Of a DNA stretch of 64,000 nucleotides, positions 17,937-26,955 are shown piece after piece; within the stretch, counting starts at the first letter, position 1, and the number at the start of each line of letters is the position of its first letter. Position numbers and translations under genes: made by a program. The notes beneath the pieces were generated by a model. It saw only the letters and a list, made by a program, of their open reading frames with translations, did not search any database and was not told where the DNA came from. Source of the stretch: DASVDE01 sp036381235 (lineage in GTDB: Bacteria > Actinomycetota > Thermoleophilia > Solirubrobacterales > 70-9); NCBI GenBank assembly GCA_036381235.1, contig DASVDE010000016.1:1-64000 (forward strand), in the 5' to 3' direction.

Positions 17937-19343
17937 GTGAATGAGGAGATCGCCTTCGCGGGAGCGGCGAAGCAGGCAGAGATGGTGCGGGCGAGGGAGG
18001 TCTCGCCGACCGAGCTGGTGCGGGTTTCCCTGGAGCGAATCGAGCGCCTCAACCCCGAGCTGAACGCCTTCCGCAAGGTCTTCGCCGAGCGGGCGCTGCT
18101 CGAGGCCGAGCAGGCGGAAGCGCGCCTTAAGGCCGGCGAGGAGCGGCCTTTGCTGGGCGTCCCGGTTGCGATCAAGGATGAGGTCAACGTTGCCGGTGAG
18201 GTGAAGACGATCGGCACCGACGCGTTCAGCACTCCCGCCAAAGAGGACTCCGAGATGGTTCGGCGGCTGCGCGAAGCGGGCGCGATCGTCGTCGGCCTCA
18301 CCCTTGCGCCCGAGATGGCGATCTGCGGCTTCACCGAGTCGGCCACCTACGGGGTGACCCGCAACCCGTGGAATCCGCAGCGGACCCCGGGTGGATCCAG
18401 CGGTGGGTCGGGTGCCGCCGTCGCGGCGGGGCTGGTTCCGATCGCCTCGGCTGGGGATGGCGGGGGCTCGATCCGCATCCCTGCTGCCTCCTGCGGACTG
18501 TTCGGCCTCAAACCGTCGCGGGGAAGGATCTCGTTGGCGCCCGATCTGGAGCTCTGGAACGGCCTCGCCGTGCTCGGCTGCCTCAGTCGCACCGTCCTCG
18601 ACACGGCGCTCTGGCTCGACGTGACCGCCGGCGGCTCCAGGGAGGCAGAGGCGCCGGAGCCCCCGGAGCGCCCGTTCGTCGACTCGGCGAAAACGGCGCC
18701 GGGCAGGCTGAAGATCGCCTGGTCGACGGTGGCGCCGCGAGCCGCCGCCCCGGCGACGGTCGCCGACGACGTAAAGACGGCGGTGGCGGATGCCGCGGCA
18801 ATGCTGGGCTCGCTGGGCCACGATGTCGCCCGCAAGGACCCCGACTGGGGCGGAATTGGCAACAACATCACGCCACGTTTCCTACGCGGCGTCTCGGATG
18901 TAGTCGCAACAGCCGAGCACCCCGAGCGCCTGGAGCGCCGGACCCGGGGCTTCGGCCGGCTCGGCCGTTGGCTCCCGGACGGCGTCTTTGAACGGGCTCT
19001 GAAGAACCGCGCGGCCGACGATGCGCGCGTAAACGCGATCTTCGACTCCCACGATGTCCTAATCACGCCGGTTATGGGCGGCACGGCCTTGCCGGTTCGG
19101 CGCTGGGAGAGCCAGAGTGCTCTGCGCACGGTGCTGGGGATGAGCCGCTTCTATCCGTACTGCATTCCGTGGAACCACCTCGGCAACCCGGCGATGGCGG
19201 TGCCGTTCGGCTTCACCGCAGAGGGGATGCCCCTCTCAATTCAGGTCATCGGTCGTCACGGTGACGAGGCGACCCTGCTCTCGCTCGCCGCCCAGATCGA
19301 GGCCGAGCGTCCCTGGGCGGACAAGCGCCCCCCGATCTCATAG
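17937..19343 (+). CDS. Amidase signature family enzyme
   Basis: Hydrolyses a carboxamide, with a Ser-cisSer-Lys triad. In the 468-aa product the lysine lies in VPVAIKDEVNV, the cis-serine in GGSSGGSGAAVAAGLVP, and the nucleophile in GDGGGSIRIPAASCGLFGLK. The order and spacing are those of the family. It lacks gatC/gatB partners here, so it is a stand-alone amidase rather than the tRNA amidotransferase subunit; the natural substrate cannot be told. The GTG start sits seven bases after a TAGGCT -10 box; a longer frame reaching back to 17847 would run through the hairpin repeat and is rejected. The DUF2855 gene follows after five bases. Confidence 0.9.
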   Translation: MNEEIAFAGAAKQAEMVRAREVSPTELVRVSLERIERLNPELNAFRKVFAERALLEAEQAEARLKAGEERPLLGVPVAIKDEVNVAGEVKTIGTDAFSTPAKEDSEMVRRLREAGAIVVGLTLAPEMAICGFTESATYGVTRNPWNPQRTPGGSSGGSGAAVAAGLVPIASAGDGGGSIRIPAASCGLFGLKPSRGRISLAPDLELWNGLAVLGCLSRTVLDTALWLDVTAGGSREAEAPEPPERPFVDSAKTAPGRLKIAWSTVAPRAAAPATVADDVKTAVADAAAMLGSLGHDVARKDPDWGGIGNNITPRFLRGVSDVVATAEHPERLERRTRGFGRLGRWLPDGVFERALKNRAADDARVNAIFDSHDVLITPVMGGTALPVRRWESQSALRTVLGMSRFYPYCIPWNHLGNPAMAVPFGFTAEGMPLSIQVIGRHGDEATLLSLAAQIEAERPWADKRPPIS

Positions 19344-19348
19344 CCGCG

Positions 19349-20416
19349 ATGGCGGACTTCCTCGTCAAGCGCGACGATCTCCGCCAGTGCCGCATCGTCG
19401 AGTCGGAAGCGCCCGAGCTGGAGCCGGGGCAAGCCCTGCTGGCGGTTGAGACCTTCGGCCTGACCGCGAACAACGTCACCTACGCGGTGTTCGGCGAGGC
19501 GATGTCCTACTGGAACTTCTTCCCGGCCGAGGAGGGCTGGGGACGCGTGCCGATGTGGGGTTTCGCCGCGGTGGAGCGGAGCGAGGTCGACGGGGTCGAG
19601 CCCGGCACCCGCCTGTATGGCTATCTGCCTCCTTCTTCGCACCTGGTGGTGGCGCCTGTCGGCGTCGACGAGGGCAGCTTCGTCGACGGCTCGCCTCACC
19701 GGGCGGCGCTGCCCACCGCCTATCACCGGTACCTCTCGACGAACGCCGATCCCTTCTACCGGGCGGACACCGAGGAGATGCAGATGCTGCTGCGGCCGCT
19801 CTTCTTCACTTCGTATCTGATCGACGATCAGCTCGCCGACGACGGCCTCACCACGCAGGGGCCGATTGCGATCTCCAGCGCGTCGAGCAAGACGGCCATC
19901 GCCGCCGCGTTTTTGCTGGCGCAGCGCGAGGAGGTCGAGTTGGTCGGCCTCACCTCGCCGCGCAGCGCCGACTTTGTCGAGGGCCTGGGGATTTACGACA
20001 GGGTTGTCACCTACGACGCGATCGATACGCTCGAGCGCGCGTCCACCACCTTCGTCGACATCGCCGGCGACGGGGCGGTGCGCTTTGCGGTGCATTCCCA
20101 CTACGGCGACCGGCTTTCCCACAGCATGGTCGTGGGTGCCACTCACTGGGAGGAGCTGGCCGGCGGGGCCGGCGAGCTTCCGGGTCCCTCACCGACCTTC
20201 TTCTTCGCCCCCGATCGCGTTGTCAAGCGCTCCGCCGATTGGGGCCGCGCCATCCTGGAGGCGAGAGTCGCCGACGCCTGGCATCCCTTCTGCGAATGGA
20301 TCGGCAGCTGGCTCGAGGTCACCCGAGGGCACGGCTTCGAGGCTCTCGAGAGCGCCTATCTCGAGGTCCTGGAGGGACGCGTGGAACCCCAGCGCGCCCA
20401 CGTGATTTCGCTCTGA
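19349..20416 (+). CDS. DUF2855 family protein
   Basis: A 355-aa protein resembling the DUF2855 group, which has a partial fold like medium-chain dehydrogenases but an unknown activity. The N-terminus (VETFGLTANNVTYAVFGEAM) resembles the GroES-like region with the T-A-N-N-V-T-Y signature. A mid-region IAISSASSKTAIAAAFLL looks like the start of a nucleotide-binding fold but lacks a classical GxGxxG. It is linked to the amidase by five bases and is convergent with the R2lox-type gene six bases downstream. Function unassigned. Confidence 0.75.
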   Translation: MADFLVKRDDLRQCRIVESEAPELEPGQALLAVETFGLTANNVTYAVFGEAMSYWNFFPAEEGWGRVPMWGFAAVERSEVDGVEPGTRLYGYLPPSSHLVVAPVGVDEGSFVDGSPHRAALPTAYHRYLSTNADPFYRADTEEMQMLLRPLFFTSYLIDDQLADDGLTTQGPIAISSASSKTAIAAAFLLAQREEVELVGLTSPRSADFVEGLGIYDRVVTYDAIDTLERASTTFVDIAGDGAVRFAVHSHYGDRLSHSMVVGATHWEELAGGAGELPGPSPTFFFAPDRVVKRSADWGRAILEARVADAWHPFCEWIGSWLEVTRGHGFEALESAYLEVLEGRVEPQRAHVISL

Positions 20417-20422
20417 CGCCTC

Positions 20423-21709
20423 TTAGTTGAAGACCTTGCGCACCCGCATCAGCTCGCGCAGGCTCCCGCGCGGGCGGATGCGACGCCGCAGAATCATCTT
20501 CAACGGGCTCGCGTTGGGTTTGCCGGAGGCGACCCAATCGGCCCAGCTGGTCTCAAAGGTCACGGTCGGATTGGGCGCCTCGCCGGGCTCGGCCCGGGTC
20601 GAGCCGTTGTCGATGATCAGGTGCCACGGGTCGGCGTCGCTGAACCGCCACTGGTAGACGAGTTGGGAGCCGTTTGCGGCCGTGGGATCGGCGACGCGGG
20701 TGACCACGTCGAAGTAGAGGCCCTGCAGCTCCGGAGAGGACTCCGGCTTGGGGCCATCGGGCGGGCCGAGGATGCCGGCCGTCATCAGCTTGACCTGGCG
20801 CTCGGCGATCTCCTCCTCGGACATTTCGGGGTCAAAGGGGAAGACACCGGGGGGCATCTCCTCGGTCGGGTAGCCGATCGTCCGCCAGCGCTGGCGGATC
20901 AGTTTCAGCCCGAAGGCGAAGATGTCCTCGAGTGAGAAGCCGTAGCACTCGGTGTACTCGCGGTCCATGTTGGGCGGGTAGAACACGGCCGGGCCGTAGG
21001 GCAGCGTTTCGCGCAGCAGCTCGACCACCGCCGCTTTGCACTCCTCCGATGCCGGATGCTCGTCGGCGAGCAGCTCGGAGAGGACTTTGACGCCGAAGCC
21101 GATGTGGCGCTGCTCGTCTTTTGAGACGTTCGCCATTCCGGCGCTGAAGCCGGGCATCGTGTCCTCGGCGGCGAAGAAGTCCTCGATGAAGTGCTGGCCG
21201 GGTTGGGCGAGGGAGCCCTCGACGATCAGGTGGTAGAGGGCGATCGCCTGCGCGTACTTGGGCAGGGAGCGGTCCTTGCGCAGCTCCTCCGCCATCCGGT
21301 CGAGCCGGTCGAAGATACCGCGGTAGCCCCAGTTGAGCTGGGGCAGGGTGGAGGAGAGGGTCTGCTCGATCGACTCGCCGCCGACGCCGATCACCTCCTT
21401 GAAGAAGCGGTGGAAGAAGACCGAGTGTCGGACCTCGTCGACCTGCTGCGTCGCCAAGAAGTAGGCCTGCTCCTCGGTCGGCGCGGCGGTGATGTAGGGG
21501 GCGAGGGTGTCGGCGACCCGGTCCTCGCCGTAGAAGAACATCGAGTAGAGCCACATCGCCGAGCGGCGCTGCATGTCGCTCAGTCCCTGCCAGCCCTCCC
21601 GGTCCTTGGAGAGGTCGATGTCGTAGGCGCTCCAGTTGCCCTGCTCCCAGCGCTTGTAGAGGTCCTCGTAGGTGATGTTCTCCATCAGGCTCTGGGATGC
21701 GACGCTCAT
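20423..21709 (-). CDS. R2-like ligand-binding oxidase fused to SCP2-type lipid domain
   Basis: Ferritin-fold protein of the R2lox type, known elsewhere to hold a Mn/Fe centre and a bound long-chain fatty acid. In the 428 residues the metal ligands fit: Glu62, Glu92, His95, Glu164, Glu199 and His202. Val65 and Tyr159 match the pair that forms the Tyr-Val ether cross-link in studied R2lox proteins (Val three after the first Glu, Tyr five before the fourth ligand). After about residue 300 comes a second domain with the SCP2/sterol-carrier pattern (WHLIIDNG, then NPTVTFETSWADWVASGK). The start ATG has a strong AAGGAGA. The gene lies downstream of an acyl-CoA ligase on the same strand, which fits work on fatty acids. 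The reaction is not known. Confidence 0.82.
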   Translation of the reverse strand: MSVASQSLMENITYEDLYKRWEQGNWSAYDIDLSKDREGWQGLSDMQRRSAMWLYSMFFYGEDRVADTLAPYITAAPTEEQAYFLATQQVDEVRHSVFFHRFFKEVIGVGGESIEQTLSSTLPQLNWGYRGIFDRLDRMAEELRKDRSLPKYAQAIALYHLIVEGSLAQPGQHFIEDFFAAEDTMPGFSAGMANVSKDEQRHIGFGVKVLSELLADEHPASEECKAAVVELLRETLPYGPAVFYPPNMDREYTECYGFSLEDIFAFGLKLIRQRWRTIGYPTEEMPPGVFPFDPEMSEEEIAERQVKLMTAGILGPPDGPKPESSPELQGLYFDVVTRVADPTAANGSQLVYQWRFSDADPWHLIIDNGSTRAEPGEAPNPTVTFETSWADWVASGKPNASPLKMILRRRIRPRGSLRELMRVRKVFN

Positions 21710-21809
21710 GTGTCTCCTTCGTTCGGGCGCCGCCGGCACCCCCGGGGTTTCGTGCAGGGCAGCCTAGCGCGATCCTGGCCAGTCAGCCAGTTTCTCCTGG
21801 GTGACTTCG

Positions 21810-23309
21810 TCACACAGCGGCGGGAATCTCGATCTCCCGCTTGAGGATCTTGCCGGTGGGTCCCTTGGGGAGCTCGTCGAGGAACCAGACGACGCGCGGG
21901 TACTTGTAGGCGGCGATTCGCTCCTTGACGTAGGTGCTGACCTCCTCCGGGGTCAGCTCCTCGTCGTCCATGAGGACGACGGCGGCGCCGATCTCCTCGC
22001 CCCACTCGTCGTGGGGAACGCCGACCACGGCCGCCTCGCGGATCTTCGGGTGCTCGTAGAGGATCTCCTCGACCTCGCGCGGGTAGACGTTGTAGCCGCC
22101 GCGGATGATCAGGTCCTTCTTGCGGTCGACGATGAAGAAGTAGCCGTCCTCGTCGGTGCGGGCCATGTCGCCGCTATGGAACCAGCCGCCGCGCATCGCC
22201 TCCTCGGTGGCGTCGGGGCGCTGCCAGTAGCCCTTCATGATGTTGTGGCCGCGGATCACGATCTCGCCGACCTCACCCTGCTCGACCGGGTTGTCGTCCT
22301 CGTCAACGACCTGCATCTCTACCCCCTCGATCGGGGTGCCGATCGAGCCCGGCTTGCGCTCCTTGTCGGGATGGTTGGAACTGGCGACGGGGGAGGTTTC
22401 CGAGAGGCCGTAGCCCTCGAGCACAATCGCTCCGAAGGCCTCCTCGAAGCCGCGCAGAACCTCGACCGGCATCGAGGCCCCGCCGGTGATGCAGGTGCGC
22501 AGCGCGGAGGTGTCGAAGCTCTCGCGCTCTGGGTGGTGCAGCAGCGCGCCGAACATCGTCGGCACCCCGTAGAAGTGGGTGACGCCGTCGCGCTGCATCG
22601 TCTCCAGCGCCTCGCCGGGGTCGAATTTGGGAACCAGGGTGAGGCAGGCGCCCACCCGCAGCGATGCGTTCATTCCCACCGTCTGTCCGAAGGAGTGGAA
22701 GAGCGGAAGGGCGCCGAGGACGACGTCGCCCGCGCTGACCTCGCAGGTCGTGTGTGAGGAGATCTCGGCGTTGCGGGAGAGGTTGAGGTGGGTCAGCTCC
22801 GCCCCCTTCGGCTTGCCGGTCGTGCCCGAGGTGTAGAGGATCACGGCCGTGTCGTCCTCGGCCGTGTCGGCCACGCCCGCGGTCAGCTCAAAGCCGGCGA
22901 GCGTCTCGGCGAAGGCGGCCGGCTCCACTTCGACCAGCTCCGCGCCCGCATCTCCGGCGCCTTCCCGCGCCTCCTCGGCGAAGCCGTGCCAGGCGAGCAA
23001 CAGCTTGGCGCCTGAGTCCTCGATGTAGAAGGCGATCTCCCGCCGCTTCAGCAGCACGTTCATCGGCACCACGATGCCCCCGGCGCGCAGCACGCCGTAG
23101 TAGGCGACCGGGAACTCGGGCACGTTGGGCAGCATCACACCGATCCGGTCGCCTCGCTCCATCCCTCTCTCGCGCAGGAGGGTCGCCAACCGCGCGCTGC
23201 GGTCGTCCAGCTCGCCGTAGCTCAGCTCCACCTCGCCGAGCCGAATCGCTGGGCTGTCCGGCGACCGCTCGGCGCTGCCCGTCAGCAGCGAGGCGAGGTT
23301 GAGGGCCAC
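21810..23309 (-). CDS. Long-chain acyl-CoA ligase (AMP-forming)
   Basis: Activates a carboxylic acid, probably a fatty acid, as acyl-AMP and then acyl-CoA. The 499-aa protein has the adenylate-forming signature YTSGTTGKPKGAELTH, GYGLSETSP in the middle, and the C-terminal GWFHSGDMARTDEDGYF and DRKKDLIIRGGYNVYPREVE, ending in GPTGKILKREI with the catalytic lysine. Order and length are normal. It is followed on the same strand by the R2lox-SCP2 gene and preceded by a small ABM protein six bases upstream, so these three may act together on fatty acids. Confidence 0.92.
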   Translation of the reverse strand: MALNLASLLTGSAERSPDSPAIRLGEVELSYGELDDRSARLATLLRERGMERGDRIGVMLPNVPEFPVAYYGVLRAGGIVVPMNVLLKRREIAFYIEDSGAKLLLAWHGFAEEAREGAGDAGAELVEVEPAAFAETLAGFELTAGVADTAEDDTAVILYTSGTTGKPKGAELTHLNLSRNAEISSHTTCEVSAGDVVLGALPLFHSFGQTVGMNASLRVGACLTLVPKFDPGEALETMQRDGVTHFYGVPTMFGALLHHPERESFDTSALRTCITGGASMPVEVLRGFEEAFGAIVLEGYGLSETSPVASSNHPDKERKPGSIGTPIEGVEMQVVDEDDNPVEQGEVGEIVIRGHNIMKGYWQRPDATEEAMRGGWFHSGDMARTDEDGYFFIVDRKKDLIIRGGYNVYPREVEEILYEHPKIREAAVVGVPHDEWGEEIGAAVVLMDDEELTPEEVSTYVKERIAAYKYPRVVWFLDELPKGPTGKILKREIEIPAAV

Positions 23310-23315
23310 GTTCCC

Positions 23316-23603
23316 CTACCCCTTGATGATGTTCGCGACGGGGAACTCTTTGATGTTGGGTGGCCCCTGCGGCGCCTGATCGCCGAGTGCCTCGATGGCC
23401 GGGCCCAACCGCTCCTGCTGGAAGCGGTCGAAGTGTTCGCGTGACTCCCAGAAGTCGATTACGTCCCAGCCGCCCCCGATGGGGCCCGCCGCGTGGAAGA
23501 TCAGGCCGTCGGGTGGGTTCTCCTCGACTCCCATATGGCTGTTGATGGCCTCGTACTGCTCCTGCGTTCCTTCAGCGAAGTTGATCCACAGTCCAATTGC
23601 CAT
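23316..23603 (-). CDS. Small ABM-like (dimeric alpha/beta barrel) protein
   Basis: A 95-aa protein of unknown role. MAIGLWINFAEGTQEQYEAI and GGWDVIDFWESREHFDRFQQ fit the antibiotic-biosynthesis-monooxygenase/EthD-like dimeric barrel fold. No catalytic residues can be named. It has a very good ribosome site (GGAGGAGGAG) and a short 6-bp hairpin in its leader. It is the first gene of the probable ABM-acyl-CoA ligase-R2lox operon. Confidence 0.7.
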   Translation of the reverse strand: MAIGLWINFAEGTQEQYEAINSHMGVEENPPDGLIFHAAGPIGGGWDVIDFWESREHFDRFQQERLGPAIEALGDQAPQGPPNIKEFPVANIIKG

Positions 23604-23675
23604 CGTGCTCCTCCTCCGGTCGAAGACCGGGCGAGCATAGCCTCTGGATCGCCCCTGGTGGGGCTTTGCCTGCGT

Positions 23676-24959
23676 CTATGCCTCGGCCTGTTCCACCGCT
23701 TCGCCGGCCGGTGGCGCCCCCGGCGGTTCGCCGGCTTCGCCCTGGCCGGGGTCGACAGCCGGTCCGACCGGGCCGGTTGGGACGAATCCCCCGTACATCC
23801 GCGCCAGTGCCAGCAGCCCGGCGACGCCAGCCAGCGCCGAGAGGCCGCCGGCATAGGCAAGCGTCCCGCGCGCGCCGATCGCCGCCACCAGGACGCCGCC
23901 CGCGGCGAAGGCGCCAAGCTCGGCCGAGTTGCGGATTCCGTTGTAGGCGGCGAAGGCGCGGCCGTGCAGCTCGTCGGGGACGCGCACGTGGATCAGGCTG
24001 CGGAACATCACGTTCTTCAGCCCGTGCGCCAGCCCGCCCATGAACGAGCAGGCGAGGAAGAAGGCGAAGCTGAGCCAGAGGGCCGGCAGCGCCAGCGCCG
24101 CGCCCTGCGTGGCCGCCGCGGCCAGGCCGACCGCGCCGACTGCCGCAGCGGCGACCCGCTTGGAGAGCAGCATCGCCCCCAGCGCCATTCCCACGGTCCA
24201 GATCGAGAGCATCGCGCCGTAGGCGACGTCCCCCCGCCCCAGCACGTCCTCGACGAAGAACAACTCACCGACCCAGACCGCGGACATGAAGAGAAGCGAG
24301 CTGAAGGCGACGACCATCACCAACGACAGCAGCCGGTCGCGGAAGAGGAAGGCAATGCCGTCGCGGGCGCGTTGCATGCTCTCGCTGGCTTGCGAGGGCT
24401 CGCGCCTCACTCGCAGCGTCAGCGCGGCGACCGCGACGAAGGCGAACGTCGCCGCATCCACCGTCATCGCCACCTGGAAGCTTCCCGCCGCGGAGATGAT
24501 GCCGCCGAGCACCGGGCCGAGGCCGAAGCCGATGTAGCGGGCCGTCTCCATGTGCCCGTTCGCCTCCTGGATGCGACCTCCGGCCAGGGGCGGGACGAGC
24601 GCGAACTCGGCTGGCTGGGTAATGGCGAAGACGATCCCCAGGATCACGGTCAGGGCCAGAATCGGCCCCGTTGCGCTGAAGAAGCCGAGGGCCAGCGCGA
24701 CGACCGCGCCGATCGCCGAGGCCGCGGCGAGCAGCCGCGTCGCCTCGATCCGGTCGACGAGCAGGCCGGCGTGCCCGGCGACCAGCACCGAGGGGCCGAA
24801 CAGGCAGATCCACAGCGCCGCGACCGCGAAGCCGGAGTCGGTCACCTCCTTGATGTGCAGCCCCAGCGCGACCATCGCCACCCAGTCGCCCAGTGCCGAG
24901 AAGCCCACGGAGCCCGCCACCAGCCGAAAATCGCGATTGCGAAGCAGGCTCTGCGCCAC
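23676..24959 (-). CDS. MFS transporter
   Basis: Major facilitator superfamily permease of 427 residues with about twelve hydrophobic segments, most similar in pattern to the enterobactin-exporter-like MFS_3 group (N-terminal LLRNRDFRLVAGSVGFSALGDW). The loop between TM2 and TM3 reads AGLLVDRIEATRLL, a variant of the family loop motif. The C-terminus is a Pro/Gly/Glu-rich tail. Substrate unknown. GTG start with TATCCT seven bases upstream suggests a leaderless message. Confidence 0.85.
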   Translation of the reverse strand: MAQSLLRNRDFRLVAGSVGFSALGDWVAMVALGLHIKEVTDSGFAVAALWICLFGPSVLVAGHAGLLVDRIEATRLLAAASAIGAVVALALGFFSATGPILALTVILGIVFAITQPAEFALVPPLAGGRIQEANGHMETARYIGFGLGPVLGGIISAAGSFQVAMTVDAATFAFVAVAALTLRVRREPSQASESMQRARDGIAFLFRDRLLSLVMVVAFSSLLFMSAVWVGELFFVEDVLGRGDVAYGAMLSIWTVGMALGAMLLSKRVAAAAVGAVGLAAAATQGAALALPALWLSFAFFLACSFMGGLAHGLKNVMFRSLIHVRVPDELHGRAFAAYNGIRNSAELGAFAAGGVLVAAIGARGTLAYAGGLSALAGVAGLLALARMYGGFVPTGPVGPAVDPGQGEAGEPPGAPPAGEAVEQAEA

Positions 24960-24966
24960 GCGCCAG

Positions 24967-24972
24967 AGGATA
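24967..24972 (-). promoter_or_regulatory. -10 box of the MFS gene (leaderless)
   Basis: TATCCT on the minus strand, seven bases, then GTG. Confidence 0.45.
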
Positions 24973-25039
24973 CGCGGGTCCTCTGGACCGCCGGCCCTGT
25001 CGGGTCTACGATCGAATCCCCCGACGAGAGGAGAGCCTG

Positions 25040-25348
25040 ATGCTCTGTGCTCTGACCGTTCGTAAGTTGAAGCCGGGAACGATGGAGGACTTCAAAGCGG
25101 CCTTCATGCCCCCGGGCGATGTGGAGGCGCCCCCCGGCTGGAAGCGCTTCTACGCCCTCCAGAACACCGCCGACGAGAACGAGATCATCACCTTCGGCTT
25201 CTTCGACGGCACCATCGAAGAGTTGCGCGCCGGCCAGCAGGAGAACGCCGGCGAGTACGAAACGCGCCGCGCGGCATCAGATCAGTTCGTCGAGTCGGTC
25301 GGAGCCGACGGCATCTTCGAGATAGTCGACGAGCGCTCGATGGAGTAG
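25040..25348 (+). CDS. Small hypothetical protein, likely dimeric alpha/beta barrel
   Basis: A 102-aa protein (MLCALTVRKLKPGTMEDFKA, ending IFEIVDERSME). The alternation suggests a ferredoxin-like barrel as in ABM/EthD proteins: a first strand ending in KPG, a helix, then strand EIITFGFFDG. No conserved active site is visible. GAGAGGAGAG lies a few bases before the ATG. It is divergent from the MFS gene. Function not known. Confidence 0.65.
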   Translation: MLCALTVRKLKPGTMEDFKAAFMPPGDVEAPPGWKRFYALQNTADENEIITFGFFDGTIEELRAGQQENAGEYETRRAASDQFVESVGADGIFEIVDERSME

Positions 25349-25453
25349 TCAACGGCTCGCATCTGCCTCGGCGCGTGTCCGAGTCACTCGTATCCGCGCC
25401 AGGGCTAACGGCCAGGCGGCTCTGCGGAACCGCCGATTTGTGATCATCAACGG

Positions 25454-26485
25454 GTGATCGATCGGGAGGTCGTTGCCGCGCGCCTGGCCGCCCAGGGCCT
25501 ATCGGGGGCGCCTGCGCGAGATCCCGTCGCCGTCGCGGAGCGGTTGCTGGCGATTCAGGGTCAGGATCCGCGCGGGGCGCGGCTGGCGATCCGGGCCCGC
25601 TCGTCCGGGCTGTCCGTGACGGATGTCGACAGGGCACTGAGCGATCGCTCGCTCCTGATCACCTGGCTCAACCGGGGCACGCTGCACCTCGTTCGCAGCG
25701 AGGACTACCCCTGGCTGCAGGCGCTGACGACGCCACCGTTGCTGACGGGCAACGCACGGCGGCTCGCCCAGGAAGAGGTGACGGCCGATGCGGCGGACCG
25801 CGGCGTGGCCACGGTCGAGAGGGCACTTGCTGACGAAGGCCCGCTCACCCGCCCCCAGCTACGCGAGCGCCTCGATTCCACCGGGGTGCGAACCGAGGGG
25901 CAGGCGCTGGTCCATCTGCTGATGCTCGCCTGCCTGCGCGGGATTGCGATTCGCGGCCCGATGGCCGGCAAGCATCATGCCTATGCGCTGACACGAGACT
26001 GGCTGGGGCCCATCGATCCGGTTGACCGGGATGTGGCTCTCGCCGAGTTGGCGCGCCGTTACCTCGTCGGCCACGGCCCCGCCGACGACCGCGACCTCGC
26101 CAAGTGGGCGGGGCTGCCTCTGCGGGATGCTCGGGCCGGCCTGGCGGCGATCGGCTCGGAGCTGGTCGAACGCGACGACGGCCTGATCCAGCTGACCGGC
26201 CAACCCCCGGCCGAAGACGCCCCTCCTCCGAAGCTCCTCGGCCCCTACGACCCGGTCCTGCATGGCTGGGTCTCCCGCGATTCGATTCTCGGCGACCACA
26301 GACATCTGGTTACCTCCAACGGCCTCTTCCGCGCCTTCGCCATGGTCGACGCCCGCGCGGTCGCCACTTGGAGTGGGTCGAACGGGAAGGTCGCCATCGA
26401 GCCCCTCGAGCCCATCTCCGCCAAGGACACCGCCGCGTTGGAGGCTGACGCCCGCGACGTAACGCGGTTTCTGGCCGGATCGTAG
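25454..26485 (+). CDS. Winged-helix protein of the AlkZ/HTH_42 DNA glycosylase family
   Basis: The 343-aa protein matches the AlkZ-type family, whose studied members unhook or remove bulky alkylated bases. The family's catalytic QxQ motif is present as Gln35-Gly-Gln37 in LLAIQGQDPRGAR, followed by the typical RGTLHLVRSEDYPW and, near the C-terminus, LLGPYDPVLHGWVSRD. Tandem winged-helix units fill the middle. In antibiotic producers such proteins give self-resistance; here no producing cluster is near, so a general repair role is more likely. The start is GTG. Confidence 0.8.
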   Translation: MIDREVVAARLAAQGLSGAPARDPVAVAERLLAIQGQDPRGARLAIRARSSGLSVTDVDRALSDRSLLITWLNRGTLHLVRSEDYPWLQALTTPPLLTGNARRLAQEEVTADAADRGVATVERALADEGPLTRPQLRERLDSTGVRTEGQALVHLLMLACLRGIAIRGPMAGKHHAYALTRDWLGPIDPVDRDVALAELARRYLVGHGPADDRDLAKWAGLPLRDARAGLAAIGSELVERDDGLIQLTGQPPAEDAPPPKLLGPYDPVLHGWVSRDSILGDHRHLVTSNGLFRAFAMVDARAVATWSGSNGKVAIEPLEPISAKDTAALEADARDVTRFLAGS

Positions 26486-26580
26486 GGGAGCAGCTGTTTG
26501 GCGATTCGTGTCTATGGGCTGTCGTAAGGGGTACGTGAGAGCATCGGAGTCGACAAACCCAGGCGCAAAGGAGACGACAC

Positions 26581-26955
26581 ATGGGACAGCCAGTGGTCCA
26601 CTTCGAGGTGATCGGGAAGGATGGCGACACGCTGAAGAGCTACTACTCAGAGCTGTTTGGGTGGGAGATCGACTCCAGCAACCCGATGGGCTACGGGATC
26701 GTGCCGCGCGAGGGCAACCTCAGCCCCGAGGGATTCGGGATCGGCGGTGGCATCTCCGGCGGGCCGGAGGGATACGAAGGCCACGTCACCTTCTACGTCG
26801 GCGTTCCCGACGTGGAGGAGGCGCTCCAGAAGGCCGAGAGCCTCGGTGGCACTCGGGTGATGGGCCCGGAAACGATCATGGGGGGCGACTTGGTCCTGGG
26901 CCAGTTCACCGACCCCGAAGGTCACCTGATCGGCGTGGTCACCCCGGGCTCGTAG
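26581..26955 (+). CDS. VOC (glyoxalase/bleomycin-resistance) family protein
   Basis: A 124-aa protein with the two beta-alpha-beta-beta-beta units of the vicinal oxygen chelate fold: PVVHFEVIGKDGDTLKSYYS and FYVGVPDVEEALQKAESLGG. Potential metal-site residues include His7 and Glu near the C-terminal TDPEGHLIGV. It has a clear AAGGAG ribosome site. The enzyme activity is unknown. Its last 17 bases overlap the convergent toxin gene. Confidence 0.85.
   Translation: MGQPVVHFEVIGKDGDTLKSYYSELFGWEIDSSNPMGYGIVPREGNLSPEGFGIGGGISGGPEGYEGHVTFYVGVPDVEEALQKAESLGGTRVMGPETIMGGDLVLGQFTDPEGHLIGVVTPGS

Noticed and set aside
25349..25453. Regulatory site between the 102-aa protein and the AlkZ-like gene
   Set aside because: No convincing inverted repeat, terminator or TANNNT box at the expected distance was seen.
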